Assembly: GCF_004323185.1 (NCBI RefSeq)
Contig: NZ_NAPS01000001.1
Coordinates: forward strand, 3,360,351 to 3,392,846
Length of the DNA: 32,496 bases
Source of the DNA: Westiellopsis prolifica IICB1
GTDB lineage: Bacteria > Cyanobacteriota > Cyanobacteriia > Cyanobacteriales > Nostocaceae
Direction: 5' to 3'
The position numbers were made by a program, and so were the translations under genes. Shown here one piece after another: positions 16,123 to 23,620 of the stretch (the stretch's first letter is position 1; each line of letters starts with the position of its first letter). The notes beneath the pieces are model-generated. The model did no database searches, was not told the origin of the DNA, and saw nothing but the letters and a program-made list of their open reading frames with translations.

Positions 16123-16443
16123 CTTTACAATCACATCGCCCCGAAAGGGGATGGAAACTTGGTACCAGCCAAATTGAGACAAGTAGTGTTGTCTCTTTAC
16201 AATCACATCGCCCCGAAAGGGGATGGAAACTTGGGTCGAATTCCCAGCTTGAAGCCGAGCTGTCGCCTTTACAATCACATCGCCCCGAAAGGGGATGGAA
16301 ACGGTCCCATATGTTGACGAAACCAATTTCTATTAGCTTTACAATCGCATCGCCCCGAAAGGGGATGGAAACGTTAAACGCGGTCTGTTATGCGCGGTCA
16401 CGATGCACTTTACGATCGCATCACCCCGAAAAGGGATAGGTGC
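16123..16443 (+). CRISPR. CRISPR array 1 (5 repeats, 4 spacers)
   Basis: The repeat is 36 bp, CTTTACAATCACATCGCCCC then GAAAGGGGATGGAAAC, with an inner CCCC-GAAA-GGGG hairpin. Repeats start at 16123, 16195, 16267, 16337 and 16408; spacers are 36, 36, 34 and 35 nt. The first three are identical, the fourth has one change and the fifth is degenerate (end GGATAGG), so the trailer is at the right and transcription runs on the plus strand. This agrees with the GGAAAC 3' end expected for a repeat handle. No cas gene is in the window. A possible unrelated degenerate half-repeat (TTCACCCCCTCACGGGGATT) lies near 16474. Confidence 0.95.
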
Positions 16444-16555
16444 GATTATCAGTTGCTCATGTCGTAGATTACCTTCACCCCCTCACGGGGATTAAAATTC
16501 TTCATCTACCTGGCTTTTTAAAAGTTTATTCAACCAAGAACCGCGATAAATTTAA

Positions 16556-16843
16556 TCATTGATTTGCGATCGCGTAGCGCCTACTTTGCACCATCGCTTT
16601 GACGTTTGTGACGAATGTCGTTTCATTCATAAAGAACGTCGCGACGTTAGCCACAAACGTCGTGATGTTCTTTATGGATGTCGCGACGTTACCCACAAAC
16701 GTCGCGATGTTACCCACAAACGTCGCGATGTTACCCACAAACGTCGCGATGTTACCCACAAACGTCGCGATGTTACCCACAAACGTCACGACGTTACCCA
16801 CAAACGTCGCGATGTTACCCACAAACGTCGCGATTTTCTGCAT
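16556..16843 (-). CDS. Possible heptapeptide-repeat protein encoded by the 21-bp array
   Basis: An open frame of 95 residues (MQKIATFVGNIATFVGN...) reads through the tandem array as heptads of the form ATFVGN(I/V), with Asn kept at one position even in the divergent units (IKN, VAN, FMN, VTN). Its ATG lies two bases after the stop of the secreted protein gene on the same strand (TGA-CC-ATG), so translational coupling is possible. Against this, a 21-bp period keeps several frames open automatically. Hydrophobic throughout; function unknown. Low confidence that it is expressed. Confidence 0.3.
   Translation of the reverse strand: MQKIATFVGNIATFVGNVVTFVGNIATFVGNIATFVGNIATFVGNIATFVGNVATSIKNITTFVANVATFFMNETTFVTNVKAMVQSRRYAIANQ
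16563..16604. repeat. Small dispersed repeat, copy 2
   Basis: GCGATCGCGTAGCGCCTACT with its extension TTGCACCATCGCTTTGACGT is the second copy of the repeat at 15294-15335. This copy is not interrupted by a MITE and runs straight on into the first degenerate units of the 21-bp tandem array. Confidence 0.75.
16615..16837. repeat. 21-bp tandem repeat array
   Basis: About ten and a half units of ACGTCGCGATGTTACCCACAA. Units from 16699 to 16837 are nearly identical; those at 16615, 16636, 16657 and 16678 are increasingly divergent toward the left. Each unit contains the near-palindrome ACGTCGCGATGT, which in two units (16636, 16783-type variants) approaches the perfect ACGTCGCGACGT. The period is a multiple of three, so frames stay open in both directions. 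It lies between CRISPR array 1 and a minus-strand gene. Confidence 0.93.
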
Positions 16844-16845
16844 GG

Positions 16846-17415
16846 TCAACGCTCGCTGGTAATTGCAGGTTCATTTACCATTGAGATCGCCATATCTATC
16901 ATTTGCTGTTGGGACACATCTCTGGTTGAACCACCTCCCAATCCTAATACATATTCCAGTCCATCTTGCTTCCAAAAAACGTATTGGCTGATGTTATTTC
17001 CTTGTCCTCTGGTGATATAAAAACCACTAATGTTATTCCCCAAGTCTACAGGAGTGATACTATCTCCTTTGGGAGGCCAAACTTTAGAAGTTCCCTCTGG
17101 AGTGAAGACACCAAATCCTCCAGCAGTACAACCAGAAGGATTATTTGAAGCAGAACAATCTGGTGTATTTGCGAGGCGAACTTCAAAGACTTTACTATCA
17201 GAAACAATGTAGGAATAAAGCTTGACCTTGGAGGTTGCGGGAGGGAGAGACGAAGGTAAACGCATTTTCAATCCTTTTGGTAACTGAGTGCGAATATTAT
17301 CAATTAAAGGTCTAAACACAGATGCAGGTTCAGCTCCAGATTTAGAAGAAATGGCTAAACCAGTGACAAGAATTGATAGCCCGACCAAATAATTTAAAAT
17401 CATCTTGCGCTTCAT
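16846..17415 (-). CDS. Secreted hypothetical protein
   Basis: A 189-residue protein with an N-terminal signal (MKRKMILNYLVGLSILVTGLAIS, cleavage likely near SKSGAEPA). The mature part has two cysteines (TPDCSASNNPSGC), a GGFGVFTPEG segment and a conserved-looking end (YVFWKQDGLEYVLGLGGGSTRDVSQQQMIDMAISMVNEP). I do not recognise a family. Start: the frame is open to a GTG at 17430, but ATG 17415 is preferred because GAGG stands about ten bases before it. It is divergent from the sensor kinase at 17580, with the promoters of both in the 164-bp gap. A repeat-coded ORF begins two bases after its stop. Confidence 0.75.
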   Translation of the reverse strand: MKRKMILNYLVGLSILVTGLAISSKSGAEPASVFRPLIDNIRTQLPKGLKMRLPSSLPPATSKVKLYSYIVSDSKVFEVRLANTPDCSASNNPSGCTAGGFGVFTPEGTSKVWPPKGDSITPVDLGNNISGFYITRGQGNNISQYVFWKQDGLEYVLGLGGGSTRDVSQQQMIDMAISMVNEPAITSER

Positions 17416-17579
17416 TTGGTTTTTCCTCACAAACGATCATCTCTACATCACAGTATCGAAGTAAACTTCGCGATCGCCTTATCGAAAGTCATCTATAATT
17501 CATGACGAAAGTCATGTTGTAAATTCAACACAATATTCCATAATGTTACCCGTGAAGATATTTCGCTGCTTCTAGTTCA

Positions 17580-18755
17580 ATGAACCTGCTCGCAAATCGT
17601 CTTTTCTCTTTTCGTTGGATATTGCGATGGGTAGAATGGGTGATCTTGCTCGCAAATCTCTTTTCCGGCTTGATCAGCAATTATTTTCAAGAACACCCGC
17701 ATTTACTGCCCTTATTTATTGCTTATAATATTGCCTTTTTTTTACTCAGTTTTATTTTTCCGCTTGAGCGTCCACTCTGGCAAAGACGAGTTTTTATTGC
17801 TGTGGAAATAATATTAATTATTTCTGCTGTCTGGCTACGTTTTTGGTTTACAATCTTCATGTATTTTGTTCTTGCCAAGAGTTGCTTTTTTCTCAGTCGT
17901 AGAGATGTTATCCTAACAGCAATTTTCACGGGAATTGGCTACTTATCTGGTGAAGCTTGGTATCTTCCTCAACGCATAGCAGAAACCGTTTCCCAACTTC
18001 AATCCCGTGGTTCAGAGCATGTATATGACGCCAAAGCAATTTTATTGACCAGTTTGCTAGATTACATAGGAGCCAGTTTATTTATAATTTTGCTGGGTTT
18101 TGTGATCGTGGCGGAGCGCAAAAGCAAAAAGAGAGCAGAGAGTTTAGCAAAGGAAGTGGAAACTTTAGCAGCAACTTTGGAACGTACTCGTATAGCTCGT
18201 GAGATCCATGATTCCCTTGGTCACACTCTTACTACTCTTGATGTTCAGCTAGAACTTGCCCAGAAATTATACCAACGTGATCCCGCTCAAACTCTACAAG
18301 CGCTGGATACAGCCAAGTATCTTTCTAGTCAATGTCTTCAAGATGTACGTCGCGCTGTACAAACAATGCGCCGATCAGATTTTAATCTCAATCAGGCACT
18401 CAGCGCCCTAGTTACGCAAATCCAGCAAAACCAATCTTTTACGGTGCAGGCTGATCTAAAGTTGCCACCATTACCTCTCCAGACGAGTCATCAACTTTAC
18501 TGTATTATTCAGGAAGGATTGACTAATATTCAAAAACATGCTCGCGCTTCTCATGTGATTCTGCGAGGACAGTTTACCCTTGATGCCATTATCCTAGAGT
18601 TAGAAGACGACGGACAGGGCTTTGATCCTGATTCACCCCATTCTGGTTTTGGATTACGGGGAATGCAAGAGCGGATACAAATATTGGATGGTAAGCTGAG
18701 TATTAAAAGTACCCCTGGCCAAGGTACTCATATTTGGATCACAATTCCTCGATGA
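17580..18755 (+). CDS. NarL-type membrane sensor histidine kinase
   Basis: A 391-residue sensor kinase. The first 180 residues hold about five or six membrane helices with only short loops, so no large extracellular sensor domain. Next comes a HisKA_3 dimerisation domain with the phospho-acceptor His210 in IAREIHDSLGHTLTTLD, then a HATPase_c domain (QEGLTNIQKHARA as N-box, LEDDGQGFD, GFGLRGMQERI). This architecture is typical of kinases paired with LuxR-type regulators, as in DesK and LiaS. The signal is unknown. Its stop overlaps the regulator's ATG by four bases (ATGA), so the two are co-translated. It is divergent from a secreted protein gene, a plausible but unproven target. Confidence 0.92.
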   Translation: MNLLANRLFSFRWILRWVEWVILLANLFSGLISNYFQEHPHLLPLFIAYNIAFFLLSFIFPLERPLWQRRVFIAVEIILIISAVWLRFWFTIFMYFVLAKSCFFLSRRDVILTAIFTGIGYLSGEAWYLPQRIAETVSQLQSRGSEHVYDAKAILLTSLLDYIGASLFIILLGFVIVAERKSKKRAESLAKEVETLAATLERTRIAREIHDSLGHTLTTLDVQLELAQKLYQRDPAQTLQALDTAKYLSSQCLQDVRRAVQTMRRSDFNLNQALSALVTQIQQNQSFTVQADLKLPPLPLQTSHQLYCIIQEGLTNIQKHARASHVILRGQFTLDAIILELEDDGQGFDPDSPHSGFGLRGMQERIQILDGKLSIKSTPGQGTHIWITIPR

Positions 18756-19384
18756 TTCGGCTTTTGCTTGTAGATGATCAACATTTATTTCGCCAAGGAT
18801 TAGCATCCTTGTTGTCACTGGAAGAAGACTTAAAAATTGTCGGTGAAGCTAATAATGGTAATGAAGCGATCGCCCTCACTGAAAAACTCCACCCTGATGT
18901 GATTTTAATGGATGTACGGATGCCTGTTTGTGATGGGGTAGTTGCCACTCGTGAAATTCACCAACGCTATCCCTGGATTAGGATTCTGGTATTAACAACC
19001 TTTGATGAAGATGAATATATTTGGCAGTCTCTACAAGCAGGAGCATTAGGCTATCTACTCAAGAGTACTCCCTCTGGGCAACTAGCAGCAGCAATCCGCA
19101 CCCTGAATCAAGGATATAGCCAGCTAGGGCCAACCATCGCTCCCAAAGTTTTTGCTCAAATTAACCCCCCCGTATCCAAACACACAAACTATCAAAACTT
19201 GTTTAGCGATCGCGAACTAGAAGTTTTAACCCTATTGGGTCAAGGAAAAAATAATCGAGAAATAGCTCAAACTCTTTATCTGACTGAAGGTACGGTAAAA
19301 AACTACATCACTCAAATTCTTTGTCAGCTTGGTGTACAAAACCGTACTCAAGCAGCATTATGGGCGCAACAGTATTTGAAATAA
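18752..19384 (+). CDS. LuxR/NarL-family response regulator
   Basis: A 210-residue DNA-binding response regulator. The receiver domain has the acidic pair D8/D9, phospho-acceptor D54 in DVILMDVRMP, the conserved Thr in LVLTTFDED and Lys in YLLKSTP. The C-terminal LuxR-type helix-turn-helix is LFSDRELEVLTLLGQGKNNREIAQTLYLTEGTVKNYITQIL. Start: the frame is open from TTG 18734, but ATG 18752 gives the usual MIRLLLVDD start and the four-base overlap with the kinase. Partner of the preceding kinase. A long hairpin follows the gene at 19415. Confidence 0.95.
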   Translation: MIRLLLVDDQHLFRQGLASLLSLEEDLKIVGEANNGNEAIALTEKLHPDVILMDVRMPVCDGVVATREIHQRYPWIRILVLTTFDEDEYIWQSLQAGALGYLLKSTPSGQLAAAIRTLNQGYSQLGPTIAPKVFAQINPPVSKHTNYQNLFSDRELEVLTLLGQGKNNREIAQTLYLTEGTVKNYITQILCQLGVQNRTQAALWAQQYLK

Positions 19385-19414
19385 GGGTAAATTTGGAAAA
19401 TGAAAATTTCTTTT

Positions 19415-19481
19415 CTTGGTGTCTTAGTGTCTTGGTGGTGAAAAAAGAATATTTGAAACACCAAGACACCAGGACACAAAG
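19415..19481 (+). terminator. Long hairpin after the response regulator
   Basis: CTTGGTGTCTTAGTGTCTTGGTG (19415-19437, arms given by position) pairs with CACCAAGACACCAGGACACAAAG (19459-19481) with three mismatched positions and a 21-base AT-rich loop. It begins 31 bp after the stop codon. It may act as a terminator or be a dispersed inverted repeat; no T-run follows. The remaining gap to CRISPR array 2 holds no gene. Confidence 0.55.
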
Positions 19482-19647
19482 AGGAAATACAGCTTTTTAG
19501 CTGAGATAATGCTTCTGTTTCTATCCACCTTGAAAGGTTTATTACGCACTGTACAAATTGTCTATTATATGTGTAAGGATATTTGGTTGTCTGGGAGTTA
19601 ATAAAAGTTGCAACTAGTTGATTGGTCGAGTTACCCACCGATTAACA

Positions 19648-20975
19648 GTTTCAATCCCTAATAGGGATTAATTGAAGTTGCAACATGATGTTCCTAGTTC
19701 TACAGGAAGAGGTATTGCGTTTCAATCCCTAATAGGGATTAATTGAAGTTGCAACCACTCCAATCCCCCTTAGTGCAAACGATATACACGTTTCAATCCC
19801 TAATAGGGATTAATTGAAGTTGCAACCCTGAACTAATTACTGATCCTTATCCAGATCTTGGTTTCAATCCCTAATAGGGATTAATTGAAGTTGCAACTGA
19901 TTTAAATCGTTTTCCTACAGGAGAATCAATAAGTTTCAATCCCTAATAGGGATTAATTGAAGTTGCAACGCAAACCATCAACCGTGTTGGATGCGGCGTC
20001 GATGTTTCAATCCCTAATAGGGATTAATTGAAGTTGCAACTTTTGGTTTACTCTGGGGCGGCTCAAGTATATTTGTTTCAATCCCTAATAGGGATTAATT
20101 GAAGTTGCAACTTCTTGCGCGATCGCATCAACAGTCTTTCCTTCTTGCGTTTCAATCCCTAATAGGGATTAATTGAAGTTGCAACCAACTTTGCGAACAG
20201 CATGGGATTCAGTTTGAAGAGTTTCAATCCCTAATAGGGATTAATTGAAGTTGCAACACTATAGCTACCCTCCAAAATGTTGGAAGCATTAGTTTCAATC
20301 CCTAATAGGGATTAATTGAAGTTGCAACTGAGAGAATCCGTCAATGGGTGATTAATGGTTTAAGTTTCAATCCCTAATAGGGATTAATTGAAGTTGCAAC
20401 ATTTCCAAGCAAAACATATCCATCTCCATCTACGTTTCAATCCCTAATAGGGATTAATTGAAGTTGCAACACAATTCTGGCGATTGATGCAAAATGCATT
20501 CAGTGTTTCAATCCCTAATAGGGATTAATTGAAGTTGCAACCAATTCTGGACAGATTGATCGCGATACTGCAAGTCGTTTCAATCCCTAATAGGGATTAA
20601 TTGAAGTTGCAACTTCTGAATACAGGCAAAGAAAAGAGTTACCGGAAGTTTCAATCCCTAATAGGGATTAATTGAAGTTGCAACAAATCTCAGCTTTACG
20701 TGTACGATTTCGCAATTTATTAGTTTCAATCCCTAATAGGGATTAATTGAAGTTGCAACACAAGTCATATCCACCCAAGGCACGATCAATCTGTTTCAAT
20801 CCCTAATAGGGATTAATTGAAGTTGCAACGATTTACAAGATGTCCAACAATATGATTTAGAACCAAGTTTCAATCCCTAATAGGGATTAATTGAAGTTGC
20901 AACGAGCGATCGCTTGAAACTTTAGGAAGGATGAGTGAGTTTCAATCCCTAATAGGGATTAATTGAAGTTGCAAC
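19648..20975 (-). CRISPR. CRISPR array 2 (19 repeats, 18 spacers)
   Basis: Nineteen identical 37-bp repeats. Read on the plus strand the repeat begins GTTTCAATCCCTAATAGGGA and ends TTAATTGAAGTTGCAAC. Spacers are 33-38 nt and all differ. A degenerate twentieth repeat lies at 19578-19614, where only the GTTAATAAAAGTTGCAAC half is recognisable, separated by a 33-nt spacer-like stretch. Degeneracy at the left marks the trailer, so the array is transcribed on the minus strand. In that sense the repeat ends GGGATTGAAAC, the usual handle of cyanobacterial I-D/III-type arrays. The leader is then at 20976 and beyond. No cas genes are in the window. Two spacers contain a HIP1 site. Confidence 0.98.
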
Positions 20976-21240
20976 CGCTCAATATAGAAGCCTTGCTGTA
21001 TTTGGTTTTCAAGGTTCAGTGGTGCAGACCAAGAGTAAATATAGCGTTTGAGCGATCGCACTGTCAAGAGCAAATGAGGATAAAATCGCTCAAACCTAGT
21101 CAGGGTAAGATTTACACAAAAGGTGCAGACCTCATTTACCATCAAATCAGCTTCTAACATAGACAGAATAAGAGTTTCAGCCACAAAAATTGACTGCTTT
21201 TTTTCTACACCTACTGGTCTGCACCGTCATCAAGCCAAAA
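20976..21240 (-). promoter_or_regulatory. Leader region of CRISPR array 2
   Basis: In minus-strand sense this stretch contains GAACCTTGAAAACC (21004-21017), the motif also found in the leader of array 1, 28 bp from the first repeat. GGTGCAGACC occurs three times: 21021-21030, 21122-21131, and inverted at 21216-21225, spaced by about 100 bp. A further inverted pair GTTTGAGCGAT/ATCGCTCAAAC (about 21046-21096) lies between them. No convincing gene is present from 20976 to 21527; the lysC promoter must lie at its right end. Confidence 0.6.
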
Positions 21241-21527
21241 ACACTGTAGTATTTATTGGCATTTAAATCCTGGGGGTCAATCCAAAATCCTGTTAGAGTA
21301 TGGCGCACCCCACAAATTGGATGTTTTTTGATTTGCAAGTCCCTTAAGGATACACACACGGCCAGTGTCAGGTAAAATACTGGTTAAGCAGTAGATAAAA
21401 GACTAGATAAAAAAATAGTATAACAATACTATTTTTCCTATACTTAAACACCAAAACTTAATAATAGACTAGTTGTTTGCTATAAGTACTAAACCAATTC
21501 ACTCAAAGCTTTAATTTTAACGGGTTC

Positions 21528-22985
21528 ATGCTCATAGTTCAGAAATACGGTGGTACATCTGTCGGTTCCGTTGAGCGCATTGTCTCTGTCGCCCAACGCG
21601 TTTCTCAAGCCGCAAAAGCAGGAAATTCCATAGTGGTGGTAGTTTCTGCAATGGGTAAAACAACTGATGGACTTGTGAAATTAGCTGCGGAAATCTCTAA
21701 AAATCCTTGCCGTCGAGAAATGGATATGTTGCTTTCTACCGGTGAGCAAGTATCTATTGCGCTGGTGAGTATGGCATTGCAAGAATTAGGACAACCAGCA
21801 ATTTCTTTAACTGGCGCTCAGGTAGGAATTGTCACCGAAGCTGAACACACCCGCGCCCGAATTTTACATATTCAAACAGAACGGATTAAAAAGCACCTAG
21901 AAGAAGGCAAAGTTGTTGTCGTTGCAGGATTTCAAGGTATTAGCAGTACCAATGCATTAGAAATCACAACCTTGGGACGAGGCGGTTCCGATACTTCTGC
22001 GGTGGCGATCGCAGCTGCTTTACAGGCAGATTTTTGTGAAATTTATACCGACGTACCAGGGATTCTGACTACAGACCCCCGTCTAGTTCCAGAAGCGCAG
22101 TTAATGAGTGAAATCACCTGCGATGAAATGCTAGAACTCGCCAGTCTCGGCGCAAAAGTCTTGCATCCCCGCGCCGTCGAAATTGCCCGTAACTATGGAA
22201 TGCCCTTGGTGGTACGCTCTAGCTGGACAGATGATCCCGGCACATGGGTAACTTCATCCCAAACTAAAGAGCGATCGCTAATCAATTTAGAAATTGCCCG
22301 TCCGGTAGATAATGTCACCTATGATACTGACCAAGCCAAAGTAGCCTTGTTACGTGTTCCAGATAGACCGGGTGTTGCAGCCAGCCTATTTGGCGAAATT
22401 GCTCGTCAAGATGTAGACGTAGATTTGATTATTCAATCAATCCATGAAGGTAATACAAACGACATCGCCTTTACCGTATTTACACCAATCTTACCAAAAG
22501 CCGAAGCCGTAGCAGCTGCCATTGCTCCTGTTCTGAGCAGTCACAAGAGTAACCAAGCAGAAGCAGCCGAAGTCATGGTGCAGCAAAATATTGCTAAAGT
22601 CAGTATCGCCGGTGCAGGGATGATTGGTCGTCCCGGAGTCGCCGCCAAGATGTTTGCCACCCTAGCAGCAGCAGACGTAAACATCCAAATGATTTCTACC
22701 AGTGAAATCAAAGTCAGCTGCGTAATTGCTGCCCAAGAATGCGATCGCGCCGTCGCCGCCCTGCGCCAAGCATTTGAAATAGAAGCAGAAGAAAAGGAGG
22801 ACAAGGGGGACAAGGAGGACAAGGGGGACAAAGGAGCAGAGAGCAGGGTGCAGGGTGCAGGGAGCAGGGAGACAAAGGAGAATGACCAATCCCCAATCCC
22901 CAATCCCCAATCCCCAATCCCCGATGCCCGATCCCCGATCCCCCCTTACTTAGTGTCGCTCATGATTAGAACCAAGCACGTCTAG
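21528..22985 (+). CDS. lysC: Aspartokinase, catalytic domain plus first ACT pair (split gene)
   Basis: Aspartokinase makes aspartyl phosphate, the first step to lysine, threonine and methionine. The start MLIVQKYGGTSVGSVERI holds the KYGGTS motif; STGEQVSIALV, GRGGSDTSAVAIA, TDVPGILTTDPRLVP and SLGAKVLHPRAVE complete the kinase domain (about residues 1-245). Two ACT domains follow (about 265-345, with VPDRPGVAASLFG, and 355-418, with GRPGVAAKMFATLAA). The cyanobacterial enzyme normally has about 600 residues and a second ACT pair. Here an STRR insertion (from about residue 421) replaces the linker with a Lys/Asp/Gly and Pro/Ser-rich tail, and the frame stops at 22985. The truncated product still equals a standard two-ACT aspartokinase in length and could be active with altered feedback control. 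The frame break could also be an assembly error. Confidence 0.88.
   Translation: MLIVQKYGGTSVGSVERIVSVAQRVSQAAKAGNSIVVVVSAMGKTTDGLVKLAAEISKNPCRREMDMLLSTGEQVSIALVSMALQELGQPAISLTGAQVGIVTEAEHTRARILHIQTERIKKHLEEGKVVVVAGFQGISSTNALEITTLGRGGSDTSAVAIAAALQADFCEIYTDVPGILTTDPRLVPEAQLMSEITCDEMLELASLGAKVLHPRAVEIARNYGMPLVVRSSWTDDPGTWVTSSQTKERSLINLEIARPVDNVTYDTDQAKVALLRVPDRPGVAASLFGEIARQDVDVDLIIQSIHEGNTNDIAFTVFTPILPKAEAVAAAIAPVLSSHKSNQAEAAEVMVQQNIAKVSIAGAGMIGRPGVAAKMFATLAAADVNIQMISTSEIKVSCVIAAQECDRAVAALRQAFEIEAEEKEDKGDKEDKGDKGAESRVQGAGSRETKENDQSPIPNPQSPIPDARSPIPPYLVSLMIRTKHV
22796..22945 (+). repeat. STRR insertion within lysC
   Basis: GGAGGACAA/GGGGGACAA units, then GCAGGGTGCAGGGAGCAGG, then AATCCCC units fill the linker between the second and third ACT domains. 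The composition is the same as in the blocks at 62-290 and 13812-13951. The repeat is read in frame as EEKEDKGDKEDKGDKG... up to SPIPNPQSPIPD; after it the coding frame no longer matches the downstream ACT domains. Confidence 0.85.
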
Positions 22986-23446
22986 TCAATCAGCAAGTTA
23001 AATCTTGACCAGGAACCGCGGGAAGACTGTTTGGACTTTTAGCAGATCACAATATCAGCGTAGATATGATCATTCAGTCCCAACGCTGCCGTATAGTCAA
23101 TAGTGTGCCGATGCGTGATATTGCTTTCACTGTGACACGGATGGATGCAGAAGCAGCACAGAAAATGTTGCAAGCAAAAGCAGCAGAATATGGTTGGGGT
23201 GAAGTAGCTTTAGATCAGGCGATCGCAAAAGTCAGCATCGTTGGTTCTGGTATGGTAGGACAACCAGGCGTTGCAGCGAAAATGTTTGCAGCCCTAGCAC
23301 AGCATCATATAAACATTCAAATGATTACTACCTCAGAAATCAAAATCAGTTGTGTAGTAGCCCAAGAAGAAGGTGTCAAAGCACTGCAAGCAATTCACAC
23401 AGCATTTGGACTAGCAGGTAGCGAGAAATTTATAGTTCCTGCGTAG
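22955..23446 (+). pseudogene. lysC: Detached C-terminal ACT pair of lysC
   Basis: In a different frame from the upstream part, the sequence continues the expected aspartokinase: VAHD-stop-NQARLVNQQVKS-stop-PGTAGRLFGLLADHNISVDMIIQSQRC, then two ACT domains through NIQMITTSEIKISCVV to the normal end at 23446. The two nonsense codons (TAG 22967-22969, TGA 23006-23008) and several missense changes lie only in the first 20 codons; the remaining 146 codons are intact. The first ATG (23066) would drop the first strand of the third ACT domain, and no good alternative start exists. It is either a decaying gene end, a separately used regulatory fragment, or a misassembled junction. Confidence 0.7.
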
Positions 23447-23447
23447 A

Positions 23448-23620
23448 GGGGATCGGGGATTGGGGATCGGGAATCGGGGATCGGGAATCGGGGAGTAGGA
23501 AAATACAATATAAATTACCCATGTCTTCCCTTGTCCCGCTTCCATTGTTCCCCTTGTCTCCCCTTGTCTCCCTTCCAATCCCCAATCCCCAATCCCCGAT
23601 CCCCAATCCCCAATCCCCAT
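23448..23620. repeat. STRR block between lysC and the VOC gene
   Basis: GGGGATC/GGGGATT/GGGAATC units on the left and CCCAATC/CCCCTTGTCTC units on the right, with a short AT-rich centre (about 23498-23520). The two halves are roughly complementary. The C-rich half runs up to the start codon of the next gene, so an in-frame upstream extension of that gene to 23531 is repeat and not protein. Confidence 0.85.

Noticed and set aside
16000-16439. ORFs on both strands across CRISPR array 1
   Set aside because: They consist of translated repeats and spacers with a 36-bp repeat length that keeps frames open.
16474-16500. A third CRISPR repeat type (TTCACCCCCTCACGGGGATT)
   Set aside because: Only one hairpin-like unit is present, with no second copy or spacer; it may be a relic but cannot be called an array.
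16559-17020. Plus-strand ORF of 153 codons through the 21-bp array
   Set aside because: It runs antisense to the better supported secreted protein gene and is open only because the repeat period is a multiple of three; its product is a monotonous basic repeat.
23531-23620. N-terminal extension of the VOC protein
   Set aside because: The in-frame upstream codons are STRR repeats; the family N-terminus begins at ATG 23621.
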